A stretch of DNA of 64,000 nt from JAAUUE01 sp943370025. Lineage in GTDB: Bacteria > Cyanobacteriota > Cyanobacteriia > Cyanobacteriales > JAAUUE01. The notes under the pieces are model-generated. The model saw nothing but the letters and a program-made list of their open reading frames with translations. It was not told where the DNA came from and did not search any database. Of this stretch, positions 43,424 through 54,200 are shown piece by piece. The stretch lies in contig CALRPI020000012.1 in NCBI GenBank assembly GCA_943370025.1, forward strand, positions 1 to 64,000. Direction: 5' to 3'. The position numbers and the translations under genes are program-made. Numbering within the stretch: position 1 is the stretch's first letter; every line of letters starts with the position of its first letter.

Positions 43424-43683
43424 TAGCGATCCTAATAGCACATATTGCTGATTATTAGGGCTTTTCGTCAGAGTGTACCCCGATCGATTTGAATCCTATT
43501 TTACCGTAGTTTGGATTTGGTTGGATTTGGACAGAGATCGCCCCCCTACACCAAACTCAAACCTAGAATGCGGGGGATTGATCCTTAGAATTAATTAATA
43601 GGTGCAGAGATATTTATTAGGCTAAAATTGGGTTCAGCTACAAATCAACAATTTCTTATCAAGACCCTAAGGGAGAACACCGA

Positions 43684-44727
43684 ATGGATTTGGTGACACT
43701 AGAAAACCAACTAGATAATATTTCCTTTGCCATTTTATTTGGCACAATGCTGCTGTATTGGGTGGGAGCAGCTTTTCCTAATCTTACTTATATACCCAAT
43801 CTAGCCACCGCTGGGATGGCGATCGCTAATCTAGTCATGGCGGCATTGCTCTCGGCTCGCTGGATTGAAGCAGGCTATTTTCCGATTAGTAATCTCTACG
43901 AATCTCTATTTTTCTTGGCATGGGGACTAACTACTGCCCACCTAATTGCCGAGGGTATGAGTAAAAGCAAATTAGTCGGCGTGGTCACTGCTCCTGTGGC
44001 GATGGGGATTACGGCTTTTGCAGCGCTGACTTTGCCTGCGGACATGCGAGTCAGTGAACCCCTAGTTCCGGCCTTGAAATCCAACTGGTTGATGATGCAT
44101 GTCAGCGTGATGATGCTGAGTTACTCGGCTCTCTTGGTGGGTGCTCTGATGGCGATCGCCTACCTTGTGATCACTTGGGGGCGAGATGTTCCCCTCCAAG
44201 GCAGTTCTTGGGGCAGTGGAGGCGATCGCCAGCAAGGCATATCCCTAAACAAGGCTCAAGCAACTACAGCATCTACATTGTCGAATTTGGGAGAACCAGA
44301 CTTAACCACCTTAGCTCCGGTTAACTTTCTTCAAAGCACGGCAACGATGGTTAATATTACCTCTCCAGTCTTAGTCACTACTGCCCAGACCCTGACTCCT
44401 CAAAGACTCAGCCTAGCAGAAACCCTAGACAATATCAGTTATCGAATTATTGGTCTAGGCTTCCCCCTCCTGACCATTGGGATTATTGCTGGAGCAGTCT
44501 GGGCAAATGAAGCTTGGGGTTCCTATTGGAGTTGGGATCCTAAAGAAACATGGGCTTTGATTACTTGGTTAGTTTTTGCTGCTTATCTCCATGCCCGGAT
44601 CACTCGCGGCTGGCAAGGAAAAAAACCAGCTATTCTGGCAGCAACCGGGTTCGTAGTGGTCTGGATTTGCTATCTTGGAGTAAATCTACTGGGGAAGGGA
44701 TTACACTCCTACGGTTGGTTCTTATAA
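43684..44727 (+). CDS. ccsA: Cytochrome c biogenesis haem-handling protein CcsA
   Basis: A 347-residue multi-spanning membrane protein of system II cytochrome c maturation. The tryptophan-rich WGSYWSWDPKETWALITWLV (around residue 278) is the WWD haem-handling motif. Conserved His residues flank it, and FPISNLYESLFFLAW and LKSNWLMMHVSVMMLSYSAL are further family signatures. A hydrophilic loop (about 165-225) is more variable. TIGRFAM nomenclature calls this family CcsB; the plant and Synechocystis usage is CcsA. It attaches haem to lumenal cytochromes such as PsbV, PsbV2 and c6. CcsB/ResB is not in the window. Confidence 0.93.
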   Translation: MDLVTLENQLDNISFAILFGTMLLYWVGAAFPNLTYIPNLATAGMAIANLVMAALLSARWIEAGYFPISNLYESLFFLAWGLTTAHLIAEGMSKSKLVGVVTAPVAMGITAFAALTLPADMRVSEPLVPALKSNWLMMHVSVMMLSYSALLVGALMAIAYLVITWGRDVPLQGSSWGSGGDRQQGISLNKAQATTASTLSNLGEPDLTTLAPVNFLQSTATMVNITSPVLVTTAQTLTPQRLSLAETLDNISYRIIGLGFPLLTIGIIAGAVWANEAWGSYWSWDPKETWALITWLVFAAYLHARITRGWQGKKPAILAATGFVVVWICYLGVNLLGKGLHSYGWFL

Positions 44728-44740
44728 GTAGGTTTGCAGA

Positions 44741-44839
44741 TATGGCGATCCTCTCAAATAATCTCTCACCCTCCTGCGGCGGGTAAAATCATTTTCTAAA
44801 AATCGATTTGATTTAGCGAAGGATTTAGGATTGCTATAG
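44741..44839. repeat. Family B repeat, reverse orientation
   Basis: TATGGCGATCCTCTCAAAT, then CTCACCCTCCTGCGGCGGG, TAAAATCATTTTCTAAAAAT and GAAGGATTTAGGATTGCTAT. The ends match the TATAGC(G/A)ATCC boundaries of the other copies. Between ccsA and the KGK gene. Confidence 0.65.
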
Positions 44840-44896
44840 ATTTGGTTAGGATGAATTAGTTAGTAATAAACCTGAATATCATATTGGGAGAAGGGC

Positions 44897-46666
44897 GTGA
44901 ACAATCATTTTGAGCCACTAGACAACGGTGAAGTTTTATCTATTAGTGAATCTGCCCTGATCTATATTGGGCATACTACCTTTCGGGTCGGAGAATTTTC
45001 TGAAGCAGTCCGTAGTCAACTAGAACACAATACCGAAGGTTGGAATGAGGGAAAGAACTCTTGGTTTACCGATACAGGTGTTGATTGCGAGGTACTGCGT
45101 TTTACCTCTGGTGGCTGGCAGAAAGGCAAGGTTAGATTGCGGTTAGAGTTTTCCCCCGATGATGGTAGTTCTAGTAGTACTCCGGGGGCGGCAACTCAAC
45201 CAGTATCTGGAGGCATGGAAATGCCCTCAGCAGTTTCGATGCCAGATACTGTGGCTCCTCCCAGCTATGCTCAGGGAACAGAAGGTGCTGGCGATTCTGG
45301 CAACTTCATGGAGGCAGCATTGCCGATCGCGGCTGTTGTCGGCACTGCGGTGGTGGGTACTGCGGTGGCGGCGAGTATCGCTAGCCAAGGAGATGCTGCG
45401 GCAGCAGAAGTTGCTCCAGAAGAGAGCCTACTGGACAAAGGTTTTGATCTAGAAGTGCCTAACCAAGAGTCTGAAATAGCCGGTTTAGATGACGAAGATT
45501 TTGAACTAGACCCTCCTCAGGATGACTTTGCCAGTCCCGAAACCACTGCCTTCGGAGATGTGGATGGAGACATGGATTTTGCGGCAGATGAGTTTGGTGA
45601 TCAGCCCGAAGCTAGCTTACTTGATGGGAATCTTGATAATGATCTGGACTCAGAGTTTGCAGATGCAGATTTATCCAGCCTTGGCAGTGAAGACTTTAGC
45701 CTAGAATCTAGTCAGGTAACTAATGAGATTGACCTATCGGGCTTAGAAGACACTGACTTTGCCTTAGAAGATACTTTAGGAGATACCCTAGAGGATCAGG
45801 CAAGCAATAGTCTAGAAGATGATGACTTTGCTCTAAGGACAACAGAGGCAGACTTGTCGGATTTGGGCGAAGATAATTTTAGCTTAGATACCATGGGGGG
45901 AGAGTCTAGAAATTCTGAGACCCCTGATTTTGGTGTGGAAAATTCCATCGAGGAATTTACGAGCCTAGATGAGGACTTTGGGTTGGAATCTTCTCCAGAG
46001 ATGGAATTAGGGGATTTAGAAGGTGGGGGGTTATCTGATTTTGGAGATGAGGAGTTTGCCCTAGAGACTCCTGCTTCTGAACAGGAGATGGGGGGACTGG
46101 ATGAATTTACTAGTTCAGATTCAGATAATGAAGATTTTGGTTTAGATAGCCTAGATACGGATTTCTCTGGACTAGAGAATGCTGATTTTGGCTCAGGGGA
46201 AGCGGAGGTTAGTAGTTTCGAGAATTTGGAGGTAAGCAGTCTGGATGATGAATTTGGTCTAGAAACCCCAGAATTTAGTGCTGCTGCTCCAGAAGCTATG
46301 GAGGATCAGGACTTTGGTTTAGGTGATTTAATGGGAGATGATGCTGGCAGCGATGATCTGGAGTTTTTAAGTATTTCTGATCAAGATAAGCAGCAGTTTG
46401 AACAGGCGGCGGCAGAGGTTTCTCAGGCTTTTGATGAGGATTTTGGCTTGGAGTTGGAAGCAAACAATGGATTGGATAGTCTAGATTTTGATTTGGCTGG
46501 GGATGATGCCATGGATGCGATCGACCAACAGCTATCATCAGCTTTGGATGATGACCTAGATTTATTGGGAGATGCCGATGGGCTGACAGAAAATATGTTT
46601 GCCGATCAAGATGATGCTTTGTTTAAGGATGTTTGGGGAGATATCAACAAAACTCAAGTGAAATAG
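44897..46666 (+). CDS. KGK-domain protein with a long acidic repeat region
   Basis: A 589-residue protein starting at GTG (44897) behind GGGAGAAGGGC. Residues 1-95 match the cyanobacterial KGK family (Pfam KGK): FEPLDNGEVLSISES and GGWQKGKVRLRLEF, the motif that names it. A short hydrophobic Ala/Val stretch (about 143-165, ALPIAAVVGTAVVGTAVAAS) could be one membrane helix. The remaining 420 residues are almost entirely Asp/Glu/Ser/Leu in short repeats of the form (D/E)-x-DF-x-L-E. This region should be disordered and strongly negative. Function unknown. tilS follows 16 bp later. Confidence 0.82.
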   Translation: MNNHFEPLDNGEVLSISESALIYIGHTTFRVGEFSEAVRSQLEHNTEGWNEGKNSWFTDTGVDCEVLRFTSGGWQKGKVRLRLEFSPDDGSSSSTPGAATQPVSGGMEMPSAVSMPDTVAPPSYAQGTEGAGDSGNFMEAALPIAAVVGTAVVGTAVAASIASQGDAAAAEVAPEESLLDKGFDLEVPNQESEIAGLDDEDFELDPPQDDFASPETTAFGDVDGDMDFAADEFGDQPEASLLDGNLDNDLDSEFADADLSSLGSEDFSLESSQVTNEIDLSGLEDTDFALEDTLGDTLEDQASNSLEDDDFALRTTEADLSDLGEDNFSLDTMGGESRNSETPDFGVENSIEEFTSLDEDFGLESSPEMELGDLEGGGLSDFGDEEFALETPASEQEMGGLDEFTSSDSDNEDFGLDSLDTDFSGLENADFGSGEAEVSSFENLEVSSLDDEFGLETPEFSAAAPEAMEDQDFGLGDLMGDDAGSDDLEFLSISDQDKQQFEQAAAEVSQAFDEDFGLELEANNGLDSLDFDLAGDDAMDAIDQQLSSALDDDLDLLGDADGLTENMFADQDDALFKDVWGDINKTQVK

Positions 46667-46682
46667 TTAGGTGCAATAAGCA

Positions 46683-47672
46683 GTGAAACACTTCAGTAGC
46701 CTCCATCATCGCTTGCACCGGATGCTACGCCAACGGCAACTATTGCCAGCCCAACAACGGTTATTAGTCGCAGTATCTGGAGGTCAGGATTCCCTCTGTT
46801 TATGGCAACTTTTGGCAGACCTTCAGGATAAATGGGACTGGGAACTAGCGATCGCTCACTGCGATCATGGCTGGGAACTAGACGTGGGATTAGCCGACCA
46901 TGTGGCTCAATTTGCTCAGGTTGCGGGGGCACAATTTCACCTCCAAATCGCTGACCCAAGCCTTTCTCTGCAACCCACCGAAGCCAATGCTAGAACATGG
47001 CGCTATGCAGCCCTCACAGAAATTGCCCAAGTCCATAACTATGGTTATGTAGTCACGGGGCACACCCAGAGCGATCGGGCAGAAACCTTCCTCCACAATC
47101 TGATCCGAGGCAGCGGAGCCGACGGTCTCCAAGCCCTAACATGGGAGCGCCCCCTCGCTTCAGGCATTCAGCTTATTCGCCCTTTGTTAGATATCAGCCG
47201 TCAAGAAACCGGAGCTTTTTGTCAAGAACACGATCTGCCGGTGTGGGACGACCCCTACAACCAAGATCTCAGCTACACCCGAAGCCGCATCCGCCACCAA
47301 CTCCTGCCCCTGTTGGCAAATAGTTTTAATCCACAAGTAGAGGTGGCGCTAGCTCAAACTGCTGAGATTTTACGCGCAGAAGTCGCCTACCTAGAAACCT
47401 TAGCCGGACAAATCCTCGACCAAGCAAAAACAGAAATTAATCACTTAAGCTGTTTGCAATGTTCTATTTTGCAACAAACTCCTTTAGCCCTCCAGCGCCA
47501 AGTTCTCCGGCAATTTGTGTTGTCTTGCCAACTTAGTCCTGCCAACTTCAAGCAAATTGAGGAACTGGTGAGTTTAATTACTGCCCCCAACGGCAGCCAG
47601 ACTGCAACTTTTCCGGGAGGGTATAGTTTTCAAGTGGTGGAGAAGCATATTTGCTTGCAAACTCCTCGCTAA
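46683..47672 (+). CDS. tilS: tRNA(Ile)-lysidine synthase
   Basis: The essential enzyme that turns the wobble C34 of tRNA-Ile(CAU) into lysidine, so that it reads AUA and is charged with Ile. The 329-residue length is the short form, without the C-terminal TilS_C domain of E. coli. VSGGQDSLCLW (32-42) is the PP-loop, and GHTQSDRAETFLHNLIRGSG binds ATP and tRNA. The start is GTG at 46683, 16 bp after the KGK stop. The next 413 bp are repeat DNA. Confidence 0.93.
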   Translation: MKHFSSLHHRLHRMLRQRQLLPAQQRLLVAVSGGQDSLCLWQLLADLQDKWDWELAIAHCDHGWELDVGLADHVAQFAQVAGAQFHLQIADPSLSLQPTEANARTWRYAALTEIAQVHNYGYVVTGHTQSDRAETFLHNLIRGSGADGLQALTWERPLASGIQLIRPLLDISRQETGAFCQEHDLPVWDDPYNQDLSYTRSRIRHQLLPLLANSFNPQVEVALAQTAEILRAEVAYLETLAGQILDQAKTEINHLSCLQCSILQQTPLALQRQVLRQFVLSCQLSPANFKQIEELVSLITAPNGSQTATFPGGYSFQVVEKHICLQTPR

Positions 47673-47690
47673 CCGACATTTTTGATTTTT

Positions 47691-48016
47691 CAAGACGAGG
47701 ACTGAGGATCGTCGAAGTCCGGTGCTACAATCCGAGGACTGAGGATCGTCGAAGTCAGGCGTGAGGGGCTGGTTTCGACTTCGCTCAACCAGCCTTATGG
47801 AACCCTGCACAAGAAAAATAATGACTGAGCGCACAAGACGAGGACTGAGCGAAGTCGAAGTCCGGCTCTATTCAAGACGAGGACTGAGGATCGTCGAAGT
47901 CCGGCGTGAGGGGCTGGTTTCGACTTCGCTCAACCAGCCTGAGGAAACCCTGCTCAAGATGAGGACTGGGCAGAGAAGACGAGGACTGAGCGTAGTTGAA
48001 GTCCGGCTTCTCTCAA
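47691..48016. repeat. Cluster of family D modules
   Basis: At least six copies of CGAGGACTGAG(C/G)..TCGAAGTCCGG lie head to tail, interspersed with GGGGCTGGTTTCGACTTCGC and TCAACCAGCCT. The block from 47734 to 47790 is nearly repeated at 47876-47940. The 413-bp interval between tilS and the first TPR-CHAT gene (47673-48086) holds little else. Any promoter for the TPR-CHAT pair must lie in or next to this repeat. Confidence 0.8.
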
Positions 48017-48101
48017 TCTGCGCCCCTAAAAACTTCCGAAACTTTAGATGAGTTGTTTGTAGGATAGGTCTGAATAGATATTAATTTTGAGGGGTATGGG
48101 G

Positions 48102-51100
48102 ATGGCAAGGCACTTGGTGAATCTGGTGGGAGTTAGTCCTTTGTTGCTGGGGATAATGGTTGCTGTGCCGCAGATGGTAGTAATTCCTTTGGTATTGGCG
48201 CAGAATGGTCAAACTAACCAGAATAGCCAGAGCAGCCAAACAACGGAAGCTCAAAGTTTATTCAATGAAGGGGAACGGCTCTATCAGCAAGGGACTAGGG
48301 AATCTTTGCAACAAGCTTTAGAAAAATATCAACAGGCTTTACCTTTGTTTCGGGCAACTGGAGACCGAAATAGTGAGGCTGATAGCCTTGGGAGCATTGG
48401 CAATATTTACGAAAGTATCGGGCAACCACAACAGGCATTAAGATACTATCAACAAGCCTTACCAATTCGCAGGGAATTAGGAAATCGCAATCTAGAAGCC
48501 ACTACTCTGAGCAACATTGGGTCGGTGTATTACAACCTAGGAGAACCACAAAAGGCATTGAGTTTTCTTCAACAAGCTTTATCAATTAGTAGAGAAATAA
48601 GCGATCGTGCTGGAGAGGCAATCACCCTATCAAATATTGGGGTTGTCTACAACAACATAGGACAATCTCTACAGGCATTGAATTACCATCAACAAGCCTT
48701 AATTATTAGTAGAGAAGTAGGCAATTCAACCGAGGAGAGGTTAAGTCAACGCTCTAGAGAAGCAAATACCCTCATCAATATTGGGGCAGTGTACTACAAC
48801 CTAGGGCAACCAGAACAAGCATTAAATTACTTTCAACAAGCCTTACCAATTCTGAGGGACGTAGGTGATTTTCCAGAGGAAAGGCTAAGCCAACGCACTA
48901 AGGAAGCGGCAACTCTCAATAATATTGGTGAAGTTTATCGAACTATAGGGCAACCTCAACAGGCATTGAATTTCTATCAGCAAGCCTTACCAATTAGTAG
49001 GGAAATAGGCGATCGCCCCGGAGAAGCAGTGATCCTGAACAATATCGGATCAGTGTACAACAACATAGGGCAACTGCAACAGGCATTGAATTTTTATCAG
49101 CAAGCCTTACCAATTCTGAGAGAAATAAGCGATCGTGCTGGGGAAGCAAACACGTTGAATAATATCGGCTTAGTGTACAACGATATAGGGCAACCTCAAC
49201 AGGCATTGAATTTCTATCAACAAGCCTTGACAATTAGCAGGGAAGTAGGCGATGTCGCCGGGGAAGCAACCACATTGAATAATATCGGCTTAGTGTACAA
49301 CGACATAGGGCAACCCCAACAAGCATTGAATTTCTATCAACAAGCCTTGACAATGAGTAGGAAAGTAGGCGATCGATCAGGTGAAGCTACTATCCTGAAT
49401 AATCTTGGGTTAGTGTACGACAATATAGGGCAATCCCAACAGGCATTGAATTTCTATCAACAAGCCTTGACAACTAGTAGGGAAGTAGGAGATCGATCAG
49501 GTGAAGCTACTATCCTGAATAATTTAGCCTCCTTACAAAGAACTCTGAAGGATCTACCCACGGCCTTACAAAATATTCAGGATGCGATCGCCATAGTTGA
49601 AGATATCCGGGGGCAACTGGTCAATCCAGAATTCCGCACTTCTTACTTTGCCACTGTTCAGGACTATTACAAACTACAAATAGACCTATTGATGCAATTT
49701 CATCAACAAAACCCCAATCAAGGCTATAACAGCCAAGCTTTTAATGTCACTGAACGCTCCAAAGCCCGCACCCTCATCGAACTCCTCACCGAATCTAAAG
49801 CTGATATTCGCACCGGAGTCGATCCTCAACTATTGCAACAGGAACGGGCAATCCAGAGCCAATTGACAGCCCTTGATAAACAACGGATTGAGCTTGCTAA
49901 TTCCTCCACAAACAAAGAGCAAATAGCTGTCCTAGAAGCCCAACGGGAAACCCTACAAACCCAGTACCGAACTCTGCAATCTCAAATCCGTGCCACCAGC
50001 CCTAAATATGCTGCGCTCAAATATCCTCAACCCCTGACTCTTGAACAAATCCAGCAACAAATCCTTGATGACAACACAGTTATTCTTTCCTATTCCCTAG
50101 GTAAAGAACGCAGCTATCTCTGGCTAGTCAGCAAAACCGAGATGAGTAGTTATGAATTACCACCGAGGAAAACCTTGGAAGACCTAGTAACTCAAAAAGT
50201 CCGCCCCCAATTGACTAACCCCCGCACTAGTCGTAACAGCTTTATTAACGAGACTTCTGAGCTTAGTAACATTCTCTTGAAACCAGTTCTAGAGAAGATT
50301 GGCAATAAGCGGATAGTTGCGATCGGTGATGGAGCATTACAATACCTACCTTTTGGAGCTTTGCCCGATCCTAGAGCCGAAAGTAATCAATACCAACCGC
50401 TGCTAGTCAATAACGAAGTTGTTTACCTGCCTTCCGCTTCCACTCTGCAAACCATCCGCAACGAAACCCAAAACCGTCCCCCTGCTCCCAAAACCCTAGC
50501 AGTCCTAGCTGATCCAGTTTTCTCCACCAATGATCCGCGAGTTGGTTTTGGTTCTAGGTCTGCCCCTAATACTGCAACTGATATTAGTCAATTACCCTTA
50601 GCAGCCCAAAACTTAGACAGAGCCGCCCAGAATGCCAGAGGTGAATGGAGCCGTCTGCCCGGTACACGCCAAGAATCAGAGACGATTCTCAAACTAGTTC
50701 CTCCAAATCAGAGCCTTGCCCTGTTTGACTTCCAAGCCAACCGAGCCAATGCCCTAAGCAACCAGCTTTCCCAATACCGTTTCATTCATTGGGCAACTCA
50801 TGGGTTTGCGAACACCCAGAAACCTGAACTCTCTGGGATAGTTATGTCCTTAGTCGATCGAACCGGGGCAGGAAGTAATGGTTATTTACTCTTAGAGGAT
50901 ATTTTCAACTTGAGTTTCAATGCCGATCTAGTAGTCCTGAGTGCCTGTGAAACTGGTTTGGGGGAAGTAGTCCAGGGCGAGGGATTAATAGGTTTAACTA
51001 GGGGCTTGATGTATGCCGGGACTCCGAGGGTTGTAACTAGCCTCTGGGCAGTGCCAGATAGTCAAACTGCCGACTTGATGGGGAAATTCTATGAAAATAT

Positions 51101-51224
51101 GTTGCAGCAAAATCTCAGACCAGCAGAGGCGTTGCGATCGGCACAATTAGAGATGTGGCGATCTCGCAGTTGGATGGCTCCCTACTTTTGGGCAGCTTTC
51201 ACCCTCCAAGGAGAATGGCTCTAG
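48102..51224 (+). CDS. Exported TPR-CHAT protein (copy 1)
   Basis: About 1040 residues. The ATG at 48102 has GAGGGG 7 bp upstream; earlier TTG or ATG codons in frame fit less well. A signal peptide ends near VLAQ, so the protein is exported. Residues about 55-490 contain roughly eleven 40-residue TPRs of the NIGxVYxxIGQPQQALxFYQQAL type. A helical linker (500-650) leads to the C-terminal CHAT domain, a caspase-like fold with FIHWATHGFAN (His) and VVLSACETGLGE (Cys), the expected catalytic dyad. The family includes TPR-CHAT proteases such as those activated by type III-E CRISPR, but most copies are uncharacterised. It is followed by a paralogue. Confidence 0.92.
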   Translation: MARHLVNLVGVSPLLLGIMVAVPQMVVIPLVLAQNGQTNQNSQSSQTTEAQSLFNEGERLYQQGTRESLQQALEKYQQALPLFRATGDRNSEADSLGSIGNIYESIGQPQQALRYYQQALPIRRELGNRNLEATTLSNIGSVYYNLGEPQKALSFLQQALSISREISDRAGEAITLSNIGVVYNNIGQSLQALNYHQQALIISREVGNSTEERLSQRSREANTLINIGAVYYNLGQPEQALNYFQQALPILRDVGDFPEERLSQRTKEAATLNNIGEVYRTIGQPQQALNFYQQALPISREIGDRPGEAVILNNIGSVYNNIGQLQQALNFYQQALPILREISDRAGEANTLNNIGLVYNDIGQPQQALNFYQQALTISREVGDVAGEATTLNNIGLVYNDIGQPQQALNFYQQALTMSRKVGDRSGEATILNNLGLVYDNIGQSQQALNFYQQALTTSREVGDRSGEATILNNLASLQRTLKDLPTALQNIQDAIAIVEDIRGQLVNPEFRTSYFATVQDYYKLQIDLLMQFHQQNPNQGYNSQAFNVTERSKARTLIELLTESKADIRTGVDPQLLQQERAIQSQLTALDKQRIELANSSTNKEQIAVLEAQRETLQTQYRTLQSQIRATSPKYAALKYPQPLTLEQIQQQILDDNTVILSYSLGKERSYLWLVSKTEMSSYELPPRKTLEDLVTQKVRPQLTNPRTSRNSFINETSELSNILLKPVLEKIGNKRIVAIGDGALQYLPFGALPDPRAESNQYQPLLVNNEVVYLPSASTLQTIRNETQNRPPAPKTLAVLADPVFSTNDPRVGFGSRSAPNTATDISQLPLAAQNLDRAAQNARGEWSRLPGTRQESETILKLVPPNQSLALFDFQANRANALSNQLSQYRFIHWATHGFANTQKPELSGIVMSLVDRTGAGSNGYLLLEDIFNLSFNADLVVLSACETGLGEVVQGEGLIGLTRGLMYAGTPRVVTSLWAVPDSQTADLMGKFYENMLQQNLRPAEALRSAQLEMWRSRSWMAPYFWAAFTLQGEWL

Positions 51225-51268
51225 TTTTGGCTAAAGAAATTTCTGACAATAAACTAAAAGGTACTGCT

Positions 51269-54200
51269 ATGAGATGGATAAATTTGGGACAAGTTGCTCC
51301 TTTGCTCTTGGGGATAGGATTTTTGATGCCACAAGCAGTGGTTACTCCGATAGTGATCGCACAAAGTAGCCAGAGCGATCGACAAACTGAAGCGCAGAGA
51401 TTATATGAGGAAGGAAAACTTCTGCGCCAACAGGGAACTAGGGAATCTTTGCAGCAAGCCCTAGAAAATTTTCAGCAGGCTTTAGCTTTATTTCGGGCGC
51501 TAGGCGATCGATCGGCAGAAGCCGAGAACCTTGGCAGCATTGGGAATGTTTATAGTCGCCTAGGACAAACCCAACTAGCCATAGATTATTACCAACAAGC
51601 CTTACCAATTTTCCGGGAAGTGGGGAATCGCTCTCAAACAGCAGTCGCCCTGAGTAATATTGCCCTATCCTACAGCGATCTTAACCAACCCCAACAAGCC
51701 TTAGATTTCCATCAACAAGCTTTAGCGATCGAACGAGAAATCGGCAATCGCCCCGGAGAAGCCACGACCCTGTATAGTCTAGGATTTATCTACAACGAGA
51801 TTAAACAACCCCAAGAGGCTTTAAATTACTATCAACAAGCTTTAGCGATCAGAAGAGAAATCGGCGAACTTCAGAATGCATCCACGACCTTAAATAATAT
51901 TGGACTCATTTATAGCAATCTTAGCCAACCCCAAGAAGCGTTAAATTACTATCAACAAGCCTTGTCAATTCTTCGGGAAGTAGACAATAATTCGCCCGAA
52001 GAAAGGCTACGCCAACAGCGAGACGAAGCCACAACCCTATATAACATTGGATTTGTCTATAACAATATCAAGCAACCTCAAGAGGCTTTAAATTACTATC
52101 AACAAGCTTTAGTAATTAGAAGAGAAATAGAAGATCTCACTGGAGAAGCCACCCTTTTAAGCAGTATTGGCTCCGTCTATAGCAATATAGGGCGATCGTC
52201 AGAAGCCATCAGTTACTATCAACAAGTCTTATCAATTAGAAGAACCTTGGACGATCGCCGGGGCGAAGCTAGAACCCTGAATAGTATAGGAGATGTTTAT
52301 AGTGATATGGGTCAACTGCAACGGGCATTAAATTTTTATCAGCAAGCCTTGCCCATTAGAAGAGAATTAGCCGATCGTCGTGGGGAATCGATCTCCTTAA
52401 ATAATATTGGCTATACCTATAGCAATCTGGGGCAGTCCCAAGAAGCTTTGGATTTTCTCCAACAAGCCTTGGTAATTAGCCGGGAAATCGGCAACCGTTT
52501 GGAAGAAGCCAGAGTCCTGAGTAATATGGGGACGGTATATACAGATCTAGGGCAAATACCCAGGGCTTTAGACCTATTGCAACAAGCCCTACTCATCAGC
52601 CGGGAAGTAGCCGATCGCATTGGAGAAGTGGATATCCTAAGTAAGCTTGCGGCAGCATACAAGAGCTTGGGTCAAATACAACAGGCATTAAATTACCATC
52701 AACAAGTCTTAGTAATTAATCGAGAAATGGGCGATCGCATCCGCGAAGCTAGAACCATCAGTGCCTTGGGGAGTATCTATCAACAACTGGGACAACTACA
52801 GCAGGCTTTAAGTTACCATCAACAAGCCTTGGCCATCAGTAGAGAAGTGGGCGATCGATGGGGCGAAGCGGCGATCCTCAATAACCTAGGGACATTATAC
52901 AAAGCTCTGGGACAGTTGCAACAAGCCTTAGATTTTTATCAACAATCTTTGTTAGTGATGGAGGCAGTCGGCAGTCGATTAGGAGAGGTGACCACTCTGA
53001 TTAATGTGGGACAAATATACACCAGTTTGGGACAGTACTCCCAAGCCTTAAATTTCTTGCAACAAGCCCTACCGATAACGCGGGAAATCGGCTATCAAGC
53101 TGGAGAAGCCACCGCCCTGAATAATATTGGATTTGTTTATGCCAGTACGGGGAAACCACTGCAAGCCTTAACTAACTATCAGCAATCTCTATCAATTCAT
53201 CGGGCAACTAATAATCGATCTGAAGCCGCCAACGTGCTAGCTAATCTAGCCGACATCCAACAGAGGTTAAACAATCTGCCCGTTGCTCTAGAAAATATTC
53301 AAGAAGCGATCGCCATCGTGGAAGATATTCGAGGGCAATTGATCACCCCGGAATTTCGTACTTCCTACTTTGCCTCGGTGCAGAGATACTACAAACTGCA
53401 AATTAACCTCCTGATGCAACTCCACCAACAAAAACCTGATCAAGGTTATGCGGCTCAGGCTTTTAATGTCACCGAGCGATCGAAAGCAAGAACTCTACTG
53501 GAACTATTGACGGAATCTAAAGCTGATATTCGTACCGGAGTTGACCCCCAATTACTAGCCAAGGAACAGAATCTTCAGAACCAATTGGGGGCGATCGATA
53601 AACGCCGCCTTGAAATTGCCAGTAGTCGCAATGGCAATAGGGAAGCGATCGCCACCTTGGAAACCCAACGAACCACCCTGCAAACTCAATTCCGTGACCT
53701 GCAATCCCAAATCCGTGCCACTAGCCCCAAATACGCCGACCTAAAGTATCCCCAACCCTTAACCCTTGAGCAAATCCAACAACAAATCCTTGATGACAAC
53801 ACGGTAATTCTCTCCTATTCCCTAGGAGAAGAACGCAGCTACCTATGGTTAGTCAGCAAAAATCAGATGACCAGCTACCAATTACCTTCAGGAAAAACCA
53901 TTGAAGATATCATCAATAAAAAGGTTCGCCCCCAACTCACCAACCCCCGTGCTAATCTTTATGGCTTCCTCTCCGCAACTTCTGAACTAAGTAATATTCT
54001 CCTAAAGCCAGTTCTAGAGAAGATTGGCAATAAACGGATAGTTGCGATCGGTGATGGAGCATTACAATACCTACCTTTTGGAGCTTTACCCGATCCTAGA
54101 TCTGAAAATAATCAATACCAACCTCTATTGGTCAATAACGAAGTTGTCTACCTACCTTCAGCTTCTACTCTGCAAACCATCCGCAGCGAAACCAAAAATC

